Below are positions 27,814 through 36,065 of a DNA stretch of 44,822 nt, in pieces (positions within the stretch are counted from its first letter, which is position 1; every line of letters begins with the position of its first letter). The stretch covers positions 366,780 through 411,601 of the forward strand of contig CCNB01000006.1 in NCBI GenBank assembly GCA_000824785.1. The letters are read 5' to 3'. A program made the translations under genes and the position numbers. The DNA comes from Mesorhizobium plurifarium. GTDB taxonomy: Bacteria; Pseudomonadota; Alphaproteobacteria; Rhizobiales; Rhizobiaceae. The notes under the pieces were generated by a model, which was not told the DNA's origin, searched no databases, and was given only the letters and a program-made list of their open reading frames with translations.

Positions 27814-29112
27814 ATGAGCATCGTCGTTTTCGATCCCGACAGCACCGAGGATGTGGACTTCAAGGACCGCATGCGCCATCCGGCGGCGGCCGATCCCGCC
27901 GGCGGCATGTGGCTGTCCGACACCGAACCGTCCTTCATCGATGCCGATGCGCTGCGCAAGGGCCGGCTCGCCAAGCTGCGCGCCTGGATGCGCGAGGCGG
28001 GCTATGGCGGCGTCGTTTTATTCGACCCCTACAACCAGCGCTACGCGACCGGCTCGCGCAACATGTTCGGCTATTTCCTGCGCAACTCGACGCGGTATTT
28101 CTTCATCCCGACCGAAGGGCCGGTCGTGTTGTTCGAATACCCGCAGAGCTACCATGTCTCGATGGTGCTCGATACGATCGACGAGGCGCGCCCCTCCAAG
28201 CTCGTCTGGTCGTCCGTCTCCGGCCGCGACGACGAGACCGCCGGGCCGTTCGCGGACGAGATCACCGAGCTTCTGAAGAAGCATGGCGGCGGCTCGATGA
28301 AGCTCGGGCTCGACCGCTGCAGCCATCTGCAGGCGCTAGCACTGGAAAGGCGCGGCTGCGAGGTGAAGGACTGCCAGGGCGAAATCCTGGCCGTACGCGC
28401 GGTCAAGACGCCGGAGGAAGTGAAATGCCTGCAGGCCTCGATGGCGGGCGCCGAAGCCGCGGTGGCGGCGGTGCGTGAGGCGATTAAGCCCGGCGTTTCC
28501 GAAAACGAGCTGTTCGCCATCATGTATCATGAGGTGATCCGCCAGGGCGGCGAGTTCATCGAGACGCGGCTGCTCACCTCGGGACAGCGTACCAATCCGT
28601 GGTTCAACGAGGCGAGCGGCCGCAAGATCCGGCCGGGCGAGCTGGTCGCGCTCGATACCGACACGATCGGCTGCTATGGCTATTATTCCGACTTCTCGCG
28701 CACCTTCCGCTGCGGTCCCGGCAAGCCGACGCCCTACCAGAAATCGCTCTACCGCATGGCGCATGACCAAGTGCAGCACAATATCGGCATCGTGAAGCCC
28801 GGCATGGCCTTCCGCGAGATCGCCGAGAAGGCGTGGAAGATCCCGGACCGCTTCGTCGACCAGCGCTACACCTCGGTCATGCACGGCGTCGGCATGCATG
28901 GCGAAACGCCCTTCATCGCCCACTCCATGGACTACGAGACCTATGGCCGCGACGGCATCATCGTGCCGGGCATGGTGGTGAGCGTCGAAAGCTATATCGG
29001 CGAGAAAGGCGGCCGCGAGGGCGTCAAGCTGGAGGACGAGATTCTGATCACCGAGACGGGGACAGAGCTGCTTTCGCGTTTCCCGTATGAGGATGAGTTT
29101 CTTGACAAGTAG
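27814..29112 (+). CDS. M24-family metalloenzyme closely related to DMSP lyase DddP
   Basis: A 432-residue creatinase-like ('pita-bread') protein: N-terminal domain about 1-195, catalytic domain about 200-430. It resembles DddP over its whole length, for example GGVVLFDPYNQRYATGSRN, ETRLLTSGQRTNPWF, VMHGVGMHGE and KLEDEILITE. The presumed metal ligands Asp281, Asp283, Asp293, His357, Glu392 and Glu407 each sit exactly 14 positions before the DddP ligands I recall (295, 297, 307, 371, 406, 421). The DddP catalytic Asp377 aligns with Gly363, so DMSP cleavage by that mechanism is doubtful. Other M24 enzymes hydrolyse creatine or ectoine, so a small betaine-like or guanidino substrate is plausible. 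A CAGGAGG ribosome site lies 7 bases before the ATG. First structural gene after the GlxA-type regulator. Confidence 0.82.
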   Translation: MSIVVFDPDSTEDVDFKDRMRHPAAADPAGGMWLSDTEPSFIDADALRKGRLAKLRAWMREAGYGGVVLFDPYNQRYATGSRNMFGYFLRNSTRYFFIPTEGPVVLFEYPQSYHVSMVLDTIDEARPSKLVWSSVSGRDDETAGPFADEITELLKKHGGGSMKLGLDRCSHLQALALERRGCEVKDCQGEILAVRAVKTPEEVKCLQASMAGAEAAVAAVREAIKPGVSENELFAIMYHEVIRQGGEFIETRLLTSGQRTNPWFNEASGRKIRPGELVALDTDTIGCYGYYSDFSRTFRCGPGKPTPYQKSLYRMAHDQVQHNIGIVKPGMAFREIAEKAWKIPDRFVDQRYTSVMHGVGMHGETPFIAHSMDYETYGRDGIIVPGMVVSVESYIGEKGGREGVKLEDEILITETGTELLSRFPYEDEFLDK

Positions 29113-29139
29113 CGCCGACGCATCGACAGCAAGATCCGC

Positions 29140-29817
29140 ATGAAAAATCCCATTTCCATCCGGCGCGGCACAGTGGCCGCGGTGTTCATCGATCTCCAGG
29201 AGGAGCATCGCAAGGACAAGCGCTATCTGGTCGAGGGATTTGCCGACATCCTCGCCAATGTGCAGCGCCTGCAGGAAGCGGCGCGGCGCAATTTCGTGCC
29301 GCTCCATCACTGGGCCTATATCGTCGACCTCGCCGAGGCGCGGCCGTTCCACCCGGTGGACGAGAGTGGCAAGTCGGCCTTTTCCGACAAGGACGATCCG
29401 CTGACCGCGATCTGCCACGAAGTGGCGCCGCAAGACGGCGAAGCCATGCTGGTCAAGCAGCAAGCCAGCGCCTTCGGCAGGAACGATTTTGGCGACAAGC
29501 TCAAGGCCGCCGGCATCGAATGGCTGGTGATCGCCGGCGTCTGGACCGAGGCCTGCATCGACGCCACGGTGAAGGACGCGGTGGCGCGCGGGTTTCGCGT
29601 GCTTCTGGTGAAGGACGCCTGCGGCAGCGCGAGCGTGGCCATGCACCAGACCGGCGTCCTCAACCTCGCCAACCGTCTGTATGGCGGCGCCGTCACCAAC
29701 ACGCTGGACGCCTGCCGGCTGATGGCCGGCGATACGGTGAAGGTGTGGCAGGTCGAGGGCTCGGTGCCGCTGCGCTTCACCTTCGAGAACGCGGCGCAGC
29801 TTTACGCCGAGCTCTGA
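29140..29817 (+). CDS. Isochorismatase-like cysteine hydrolase
   Basis: A 225-residue member of the isochorismatase-like hydrolase family, which includes N-carbamoylsarcosine amidase, nicotinamidase and ureidoacrylate hydrolase. The catalytic triad is visible: Asp18 (VFIDLQ), Lys106 (LVKQQASAF) and Cys139 (WTEACIDATV); VWTEAC gives the usual cis-peptide before the nucleophile. The likely reaction is hydrolysis of an amide or carbamoyl compound to ammonia, sometimes with CO2. It starts 27 bases after the M24 gene and ends 5 bases before the alpha/beta hydrolase gene, so the three form one operon. M24 plus N-carbamoyl-type amidase recalls creatinine/creatine breakdown, though the enzymes here are not the classic ones. 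Confidence 0.88.
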   Translation: MKNPISIRRGTVAAVFIDLQEEHRKDKRYLVEGFADILANVQRLQEAARRNFVPLHHWAYIVDLAEARPFHPVDESGKSAFSDKDDPLTAICHEVAPQDGEAMLVKQQASAFGRNDFGDKLKAAGIEWLVIAGVWTEACIDATVKDAVARGFRVLLVKDACGSASVAMHQTGVLNLANRLYGGAVTNTLDACRLMAGDTVKVWQVEGSVPLRFTFENAAQLYAEL

Positions 29818-29822
29818 CGGCG

Positions 29823-30794
29823 GTGGCCAGCAACCCAGGCAATTCGGCGAGCCGCGGCAGATACGCCGACCGGCTCGATCCGGAACTCTGGAACTATATC
29901 GACGAGGTCAACAGCTGGTACCCGCCGGAGATCATCGCCGCGCCCATTGCCGAGCAGCGCGCGGTCTATGACCGCATGTGTGTCGCGTTTCACCAGGGCC
30001 ATCCGGAAGGCGTGACGATCAGCGACGGTCTTGTCGCCACGGCGGCGCATGCGATCCCGGTGCGGCGCTACCGCATGGCTGGCAAGGCGGCGGCAGCGAT
30101 CGTCATCTACTACCATGGCGGCGGCTTCGTGCTCGGCAATCTCGACAGCCATGACGACATCTGCGCCGAAATATGCGCCGGTACCGGTTTCGAGGTGGTC
30201 TCGGCCGATTACCGCCTGTCGCCGGAGCATCTCCATCCCGCCTCCTTCGACGATGCTTCTGCGGTGTTCGAATGGGTCGCCTCGACCAGCACGCTGCCGA
30301 TCGTGTTGTGCGGCGAAAGCGCCGGCGGCAACCTCGGCGCCGCCGTGGCGCAGGCGACGCGCCGCCATTCCCCGCATGCGATCGGCCAGATGCTGATCTA
30401 TCCCGGCCTGGGCGGCGACGAGAGCAGCCGCTCCTACATCGAGCACGCCGAGGCGCCGCTGCTGACGGTCGCCGACATTGAATTCTACCGGCGCGTCCGG
30501 TCCGCGCCCGGGCAGTCGGCGGACGACCCGACCTTCTCGCCGCTCAGGGATCGCGATTTTTCCGGCCTGCCGCCAACCGTCATCGTCACCGCCGAATGCG
30601 ATCCGCTATCGTCGGACGGCGAGGCCTACCGCGACCGCATCCGCGCCGCTGACGGACAAGCGTGGTGGCGCGAGGAGAAGCGGCTGGTGCACAGTTTTCT
30701 GCGGGCAAGGTCGACGGTGCCGCGCGCGGCGGAGGCGTTTGCGAGGATTGTTGCGGATATCGGCGCGCTTGGGCGGGGCGAGTGGCCGTATTGA
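29823..30794 (+). CDS. Alpha/beta hydrolase, hormone-sensitive-lipase type
   Basis: A 323-residue esterase/lipase-fold hydrolase. The oxyanion-hole motif HGGGF is at 98-102, the nucleophile Ser166 in GESAGG, the acid Asp260 in ECDPLSSDG and the base His290 in LVHSF, all in family order. These enzymes hydrolyse short acyl esters or, in catabolic operons, amides and lactones. The start is a GTG at 29823, 5 bases after the cysteine hydrolase stop; no strong ribosome site is visible, which suits translational coupling. A later start at ATG near residue 52 would lose part of the lid region. Third gene of the M24 operon. Confidence 0.87.
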   Translation: MASNPGNSASRGRYADRLDPELWNYIDEVNSWYPPEIIAAPIAEQRAVYDRMCVAFHQGHPEGVTISDGLVATAAHAIPVRRYRMAGKAAAAIVIYYHGGGFVLGNLDSHDDICAEICAGTGFEVVSADYRLSPEHLHPASFDDASAVFEWVASTSTLPIVLCGESAGGNLGAAVAQATRRHSPHAIGQMLIYPGLGGDESSRSYIEHAEAPLLTVADIEFYRRVRSAPGQSADDPTFSPLRDRDFSGLPPTVIVTAECDPLSSDGEAYRDRIRAADGQAWWREEKRLVHSFLRARSTVPRAAEAFARIVADIGALGRGEWPY

Positions 30795-31156
30795 ATGGCG
30801 CTCCCCCTCACCCAGCCTCCGCTTCGCTCGGCTGACCTCTCCCCAAGGGGAGAGGAGACTGTCAGCGCCGGCGCGAACCTCTTCTCCCCTCGGGGAGAAG
30901 GTGGCCGCGAAGCGGCCGGATGAGGGGGCGGCGCCGTCTGAGGCGACTTTAGCCTGCGGAACAGCGCACAAGAACTGCGGAAAACCAAACATTTCGCCGC
31001 GGAAAGCGGACCTATCATTCTCCGCAGGCAACAGCGCCCTGGCGGTCGCATCCGCCCCCGCGCCTGGCGATCCCGGGGCGGCCGTTGCTTGATGCAAGTC
31101 CTTGCCCCAACAGACCGCCGCGCGGGCAACGAGCGCCAACAACAGAGGGAACGACG
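30795..31156. other. 362-base spacer with inverted family-B repeats
   Basis: Bases 30805-30930 hold two facing family-B repeats. The first has CTCACCCAGCC and CCTCTCCCCAAGGGGAGAGG; the second has CTTCTCCCCTCGGGGAGAAGG, GGCCGCGAAGCGGCC and GGATGAGGGGG. They may end the upstream operon. The remaining 220 bases form the promoter and leader of the binding-protein gene; I see no clear -35/-10 pair and no gene. A GAGGGA ribosome site ends at 31150. Confidence 0.7.
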
Positions 31157-32797
31157 ATGAAGCTTATGCTGACCGACAGAAAACTGCACCCGCGGGCGAA
31201 GCCGACCGCCGACGATTTCAAGACAGGCGCGATCACCCGGCGCGAATATCTGGCGCTGATGGCGGGCCTCGGCGTCAGCGCAGCGGGCGCGATGGCGCTG
31301 GGCGGGATTGCCCCCTCGCCTGCCCGCGCCGCCGAACCGAAAAAGGGCGGTGTGCTGCGCGTCGCCATGAACGTCAAGGGTTTCAAGGACCCGCGCACCT
31401 TCGACGGCGTCGAGATGTCGAATGTCGCGCGTCACTGCAACGAATATCTGGTGCGCTGGAACACCGATTTTTCCTTCGAGCCCTGGCTCTTGGAAAGCTG
31501 GGAAACCAGTGACGACGCCACGACCATCACGCTGCATGTGCGCAAGGGGATCACCTGGTCGAATGGCGACACGTTCAACGCCGACGACGTGATCCACAAT
31601 CTCAACCGCTGGTGCGATGCCTCGGTCGCCGGCAATTCGGTTGCGGCCCGCATGGGCGCGCTGGTCAACGCCGACACCAAGAAGCCGGTCGACGGCGGCA
31701 TCCAGAAGGTCGACGACTACACCGTCAAGCTCAACCTGCCCAAGCCTGACATCTCGCTGATTGCTGGCATGGCCGACTATCCGGCGCTGATCATGCACCG
31801 CTCCTATGAGGGCGACGCCGATCCGAAGAAGGCCCTGGCGATCACCACTGGCCCCTGCGAGCTGGTGAGTTGGGATGCCGAGACGGGCGCTGAGGTGAAG
31901 CGCAAGGAGAAGCCCTGGTGGAAGGGCGAGTTCCATCTCGATGGCATCAAATGGGTCGACTACGGCTCCGACCCCAACGCCACGCTGTCGGCCTTCGAAT
32001 CCGGCGAGATCGACACCGACCACGAGACCGCGTCGGACGCCGTCTCGCAGACCGAGCAGATGGGCCTGCAGAACTCCGAGATCGCCACCGGCTCGACCAT
32101 CGTGGCGCGCTTCAATGTCTCCAACGCGCCCTATGACGACGTCAAGGTGCGCCGCGCCGCCCAGCTTGCCGTCGACAATGCGGCCGTGCTGAAGCTCGGG
32201 CTCGATGGCCGCGGCAAGCCCGCCGACAACCACCATGTCGGCCCCATGCACCCGGAATTCGCCGATATCGGGCCGGCCAAGCAAGACGTCGATCAGGCCA
32301 AGAAACTGATGTCGGAATCCGGCAAGGCCGACCACGAATATGAGCTGATCTCGGTCGACATCGAATGGCAAAAGAGCACCGCCGACGCGATCGCCGCACA
32401 AATCCGCGAGGCGGGCTTCAAGATCAAGCGGACCGTGCTGCCGGCCGCGACCTTCTGGAACGACTGGGCCAAGTTCCCCTATTCCTGCACCGAATGGCTC
32501 GGCCGCCCGCTCGGCGTGCAGGTGCTGGCGCTAGCCTACAAATCGGGCGGCGCCTGGAACGAAAGCGCCTATTCGAACAAGGAGTTCGACGAGCTTCTCG
32601 ACAAGGCGCTTGCGACGCCCGACGCCGCACAGCGCAAGGAGATCATGGCCAAGATCGAGACCAATTTGCGTGATAGCGGCATCATCATCCAGCCTTATTG
32701 GCGCTCGGTCTACCGCACCTATCGCAAGGGCGTGCAGGGCTGCGAACAGCACCAGGCGCTCGAGCAGCATTTCGAGAAAGTGTGGCTGGAGTCCTGA
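31157..32797 (+). CDS. Tat-exported ABC peptide-type substrate-binding protein
   Basis: A 546-residue family-5 solute-binding protein (DppA/OppA type), the periplasmic receptor of a dipeptide/nickel-like ABC importer. The N-terminus is unusual: a 27-residue n-region precedes the twin-arginine motif [10 protein letters not shown], then a hydrophobic core and cleavage after ARA at about residue 58, so it is exported folded by Tat. The mature protein opens [10 protein letters not shown], and [23 protein letters not shown] is the family signature. The ATG has a GAGGGA ribosome site. No permease or ATPase gene follows in the window: a hairpin and an unrelated small gene come next. It may serve a transporter encoded elsewhere, perhaps for the substrate of the preceding operon. 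Confidence 0.92.
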   Translation: MKLMLTDRKLHPRAKPTADDFKTGAITRREYLALMAGLGVSAAGAMALGGIAPSPARAAEPKKGGVLRVAMNVKGFKDPRTFDGVEMSNVARHCNEYLVRWNTDFSFEPWLLESWETSDDATTITLHVRKGITWSNGDTFNADDVIHNLNRWCDASVAGNSVAARMGALVNADTKKPVDGGIQKVDDYTVKLNLPKPDISLIAGMADYPALIMHRSYEGDADPKKALAITTGPCELVSWDAETGAEVKRKEKPWWKGEFHLDGIKWVDYGSDPNATLSAFESGEIDTDHETASDAVSQTEQMGLQNSEIATGSTIVARFNVSNAPYDDVKVRRAAQLAVDNAAVLKLGLDGRGKPADNHHVGPMHPEFADIGPAKQDVDQAKKLMSESGKADHEYELISVDIEWQKSTADAIAAQIREAGFKIKRTVLPAATFWNDWAKFPYSCTEWLGRPLGVQVLALAYKSGGAWNESAYSNKEFDELLDKALATPDAAQRKEIMAKIETNLRDSGIIIQPYWRSVYRTYRKGVQGCEQHQALEQHFEKVWLES

Positions 32798-32818
32798 TTT
32801 TCCGGAAACTTGCCGCCT

Positions 32819-32852
32819 TCTGACCCGCGCGACAAAAGTCGTTCGGGTCAGA
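32819..32852 (+). terminator. Strong hairpin after the binding-protein gene
   Basis: TCTGACCCG (32819-32827) and CGGGTCAGA (32844-32852) form a perfect 9-base stem, topped by an inner CGAC-AAAA-GTCG stem. It begins 22 bases after the stop codon. There is no T-tract, so it may act with Rho or stabilise the mRNA end rather than terminate by itself. Confidence 0.6.
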
Positions 32853-32901
32853 CAAACTTAGCACATTGCATTTCTAGACAACTCACATCGGTTTGTTTGC
32901 C

Positions 32902-32932
32902 TTGACACGGCAATTGCTGATCTGCCTGTAAT
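32902..32932 (+). promoter_or_regulatory. Possible promoter of the small membrane protein
   Basis: A perfect TTGACA (32902-32907) is followed by TGTAAT (32927-32932). The 19-base spacing is longer than ideal. It lies about 55 bases before the chosen start codon and follows the hairpin that ends the previous gene. Confidence 0.35.
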
Positions 32933-32987
32933 CTGAATGCGCCCGCAACGGGTTGCCGAAGGATTCATGCCGACAGGGAATATTCCG

Positions 32988-33386
32988 ATGCGCGCCCGCT
33001 GGGCTTTCTTCGTTGCACCCATTATTCCGGCGATCCTGCCCGGCTACAATTGGCATACCCACCACCCTGAAGCAGCGCCTCTATCGGGCTTCCTATTTAT
33101 ATGCCTTGCTTTCTATTTTCTGGAGGCATGGATCGGAATACCTGCATTCTACATTCTTACCCGGCGGCGCTGGCGGCGTTTTTGGGTATACACCGTCGTT
33201 GGCTTTCTGGCGGTTTTCGTTCCACTATTTGTCTTCGGCCTTGTCCGGTGGCATGCGCCGTACGGCATGGTTTTGTATTTGTGTTCCTTGGCAGGAATCT
33301 TCGGCGCCGCTACAGGCCTGATTTTCTGGCTCTTGGTGCGCCCGGACAAAGATCCGATAGAGCAGCTTGCGTCGCACTTTACCTAG
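32988..33386 (+). CDS. Small membrane protein of unknown function
   Basis: A 132-residue protein with four predicted helices (about 5-22, 31-55, 66-84 and 94-117) and little outside the membrane. I recognise no family. The ATG at 32988 (MRARWAFF) has an AGGGAA site about 8 bases upstream and starts just before the first helix; in-frame ATGs at 32937 and 32967 would add up to 17 residues. Its codon use and lower GC content (for example runs such as TTTTGTATTTGTG) differ from the neighbours, which suggests recent acquisition. The TPR-repeat gene follows after 28 bases. Confidence 0.65.
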   Translation: MRARWAFFVAPIIPAILPGYNWHTHHPEAAPLSGFLFICLAFYFLEAWIGIPAFYILTRRRWRRFWVYTVVGFLAVFVPLFVFGLVRWHAPYGMVLYLCSLAGIFGAATGLIFWLLVRPDKDPIEQLASHFT

Positions 33387-33414
33387 GTCGATTTAGTTTC
33401 GCGGGCGAACAACG

Positions 33415-34890
33415 ATGGACCACTTCGACCTCGGCACCTATCGCCGTCCCATCTCGACCTCCTCGGCCGAGACGCAGCGTTGGTTCGATATCGGGCTGAA
33501 CTGGTGCTACGGCTTCAACCACGAGGAAGGCATAAAGTGCTTCGAGAAGGCGCTGGAGACCGATCCTGGCTGCGCCTTCGTGCATTGGGGAATCGCCTAT
33601 GCCGCCGGGCCATTCTACAATTTGACCTGGAAGGAGCATGGCAAGGCCGAGGCCGACCATGTCGCCAAGCGCTGCTTCGAACATGTGCAGTTGGCACGAG
33701 CCAATGCGGCGAGCGCGGACCCTGTCGAACGGCGGCTGATCGAGGCGCTCAGCGCCCGGTTCCAGCAGCCGCATGGCGTGAGCGCCGCCGAGTTCGAAAA
33801 ATGGGACGACGCCTATGCCGCCGCGATGCGCCAGGTTTTTCGCGAATTTCCCGACGACCATGACGTGATGGCGCTGACCGTCGAGGCGCTGATGATGCGG
33901 ACGGTGCGGCGCCTGTGGAACCTCCGGAACGGCGCGCCGGCGCCGAATTCCGATGTGCTCGAAGCGCTGGAGATCTGTGAGCGCTCGATCCGCCTCTCGG
34001 ACGAAGCAGGGGCCGCGCCCCACCCGGCAGCGCTCCATCTCCATATCCACCTGCTCGAAATGTCGACGCAGCCCGAGCGCGGCATGCGCTCGGCGGAGCG
34101 ACTGGGCACGATGTGTCCCGATGCCGGCCATATGAACCACATGCCGGGGCACATTTACGTGCTCTGCGGCGAATACGATAAGGCCAAGATCGCCAGCGAG
34201 AAGGCGGTGCGCGCCAACGACCTCTACCTCGCCTATGCCGGCGAGCCGACCTACTACCTGCTCGGATGCTGCCACGACCTGCACCTGATGATGTTCACCT
34301 GCATGTTCCTTGGCCAATACCGCCCGGCGCTGTGGGCCGCCGAAAAGGTGCGCAGCCTGGTGACGCGCGACGTCGTCAGCATCCCCGGGCGGCCGAAGCT
34401 GACGCAGACGGTCGAGGGCTACCACGCCATGAAATCGCATGTGCAAGTGCGGTTCGGGCGCTGGCGCGAGATCATCGACGAGCCGATGAATGGCGAGCCG
34501 GAACTCTATGTCCTGACCACGGCCATGCAGCACTATGCCAAGGGCGTGGCGCATGCGACGCTGGGCGAGTTCGCTTCCGCCGAGCGCGAACGCGATCTGT
34601 TCAGCCGGCAAATCGACAGCATTGCTCCGGAGCGCCGCTTCCTCAGCAACCCGACAAAAGCCTCGCTCGCGGTGGGCGCAGCACTTCTCGACGGCGAGCT
34701 CGCCTACCACCAGGGCCGGCATGACGAGGCCTACGGGCACCTGCGCCGCGCGGTCGAGCTGGACGACAATCTCTCCTACACCGAGCCGTGGGCCTGGATG
34801 CATCCGCCGCGCCACGCGCTGGCGGCGCTTTTGCTCGACCAGGGCCATGCGGCGGAAGCCGAGCAGGTCTATCGCGACGATCTGGCTTGA
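33415..34890 (+). CDS. TPR-repeat protein, frameshifted near its end
   Basis: A cytoplasmic helical-repeat protein of the large bacterial TPR group. The first TPR-like unit is WCYGFNHEEGIKCFEKALETDP (about 30-51, conserved in the family), later units include ALLDGELAYHQGRHDEAYGHL near the C-terminus. Conserved His-rich segments (LHLHIHLLEMS, GHMNHMPGHIYV) hint at a bound metal. The function is unknown; such proteins usually scaffold other proteins. The frame stops after 491 residues at 34890, in the middle of a TPR, while the expected continuation is present in another frame (see 34881-35099). So the gene is a disrupted or differently decoded form of a protein of about 560 residues. No ribosome site is obvious before the ATG. 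Confidence 0.85.
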   Translation: MDHFDLGTYRRPISTSSAETQRWFDIGLNWCYGFNHEEGIKCFEKALETDPGCAFVHWGIAYAAGPFYNLTWKEHGKAEADHVAKRCFEHVQLARANAASADPVERRLIEALSARFQQPHGVSAAEFEKWDDAYAAAMRQVFREFPDDHDVMALTVEALMMRTVRRLWNLRNGAPAPNSDVLEALEICERSIRLSDEAGAAPHPAALHLHIHLLEMSTQPERGMRSAERLGTMCPDAGHMNHMPGHIYVLCGEYDKAKIASEKAVRANDLYLAYAGEPTYYLLGCCHDLHLMMFTCMFLGQYRPALWAAEKVRSLVTRDVVSIPGRPKLTQTVEGYHAMKSHVQVRFGRWREIIDEPMNGEPELYVLTTAMQHYAKGVAHATLGEFASAERERDLFSRQIDSIAPERRFLSNPTKASLAVGAALLDGELAYHQGRHDEAYGHLRRAVELDDNLSYTEPWAWMHPPRHALAALLLDQGHAAEAEQVYRDDLA

Positions 34891-35099
34891 GCGGTGCCGT
34901 GCAGCGCTGCGCCCAGCACCCGGACAATGTCTGGGCGCTGCACGGGCTGGTCGAATGCCTGAAGCGCCGCGGCGAGAAGGAGGAGTTGCCGGACCTCCAG
35001 GCCAGGTTGGCGACAGCGCTCGCCAGGGCTGATGTGGCGATCACCTCGTCATGCCTGTGCCGCACGAGCGTGCGGGCGGAGCATTGCTGCTGCCACTAG
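34881..35099 (+). pseudogene. Out-of-frame C-terminal part of the TPR protein
   Basis: In a second frame the sequence continues the interrupted repeat: GLSGAVQRCAQHPDNVWALH, then GLVECLKRRGEKEELPDLQ, a complete TPR, then SSCLCR and a cysteine-rich end (CCCH) with a TAG stop. Restoring one G at the CTGGCTTGA site (about 34881-34889) would join the two parts as ...RDDLGLSGAVQ. No classic slippery heptamer is visible, so a single-base deletion or a sequencing error is more likely than programmed frameshifting. Confidence 0.75.
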
Positions 35100-35132
35100 G
35101 CGTGCTGTCGCCCCTGGACGAATGGCCGACCG

Positions 35133-35915
35133 CTACGAGAATATCTCCGCCAGTTCGTCGATGCTTGCGCCTTCCTTCGCCTGGCGCAGCTCGACATAGC
35201 TCACCGCCGTGGCGATCGAGAGCACCATCGACACCACGGTCTGCACCAGCGCGGCTCCGATCTCGGCAATGATGCCGCCGAACAGCACGAGAACGAGCAA
35301 TATCCCCCACTGGATGATCATCGCGATGATGATGAGGACCAGGAACAGGCCGAAAAGCGCCCAGCGGCTGCCCTTGGTCAGGGTCCGGCTGCGCGACATC
35401 GAGCCGAACACGCCACGCCGTTCCTGGATCAGCACGGGCACCGACATCGACCAGCCGAGCCACAGGACGATGCCCGGCACGATCAGCAGCACAAGGCCGA
35501 TGCCCGCGCCGAGGCCGACGAGAATGCCGATCGCCAGCGTCGGCAGCAGAAAGCGGATGGCAATCTGGATGCAATCGCCGAAGGACGGCCGCTTGCCATT
35601 TAGGTCCTCGATGGTCGCCCGCACCAGCGCCGATTGCAGCAGCAGCGTGCACACAAACGAAATCAGACCGGCGATGACGGTGATGAAGGAATTGCGAAAC
35701 GCCGCGCTCGGATCCGACATGGCACCGGATTCCGTTTGAAGAATTGCATTGATCTGCGGCTGGGTCGCCATCCGGATCAGCAATGTCGGCAGGCCCGCGA
35801 ACAGCGCCGCCAACCCGACGCAAAGTCCGATGTTTCGGCCAATCACGCCGAAGGTGTTGCTGAATACCCTGCCGATCTCGAACCTGCCGGGTCGTCCCAA
35901 TGTCGCAGTGGTCAT
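35133..35915 (-). CDS. Six-helix membrane protein of unknown function
   Basis: A 260-residue inner-membrane protein with about six helices (around 35-55, 85-110, 130-160, 190-215 and on), of the general YciC/GlpQ-membrane-domain look. SFGDCIQIAIRFLLPTLAIGI and LIVPGIVLWLGWSMSVPVLIQE are the recognisable segments: the I-V-P-G-I-x-L pattern followed by a polar turn is shared by that broad group. The function is not known. The start is ATG 35915, with a GGGGGA site 7 bases upstream; an in-frame ATG at 35948 is less likely. It is divergent from the MoxR operon by 150 bases and may be controlled with it. Confidence 0.72.
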   Translation of the reverse strand: MTTATLGRPGRFEIGRVFSNTFGVIGRNIGLCVGLAALFAGLPTLLIRMATQPQINAILQTESGAMSDPSAAFRNSFITVIAGLISFVCTLLLQSALVRATIEDLNGKRPSFGDCIQIAIRFLLPTLAIGILVGLGAGIGLVLLIVPGIVLWLGWSMSVPVLIQERRGVFGSMSRSRTLTKGSRWALFGLFLVLIIIAMIIQWGILLVLVLFGGIIAEIGAALVQTVVSMVLSIATAVSYVELRQAKEGASIDELAEIFS

Positions 35916-36065
35916 GATAATTTCCCCCGAGTCGCCGCCCGCATCCAATCGGTGACTTCAAAGTAAATTTGCCAAGATTGCGGGGTTCCGTCCAGTGCGC
36001 TTGCAATTGTCATGGCGTATTGCCAGTGTCGGCCCCGAACCGCAGGTTGCAGGGGGAACGAGCGG

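Noticed and set aside
34878..34895. Programmed -1 frameshift in the TPR gene
   Set aside because: The site lacks a classic X-XXY-YYZ slippery heptamer and no strong downstream stem was seen, so a simple deletion or sequencing error is favoured.
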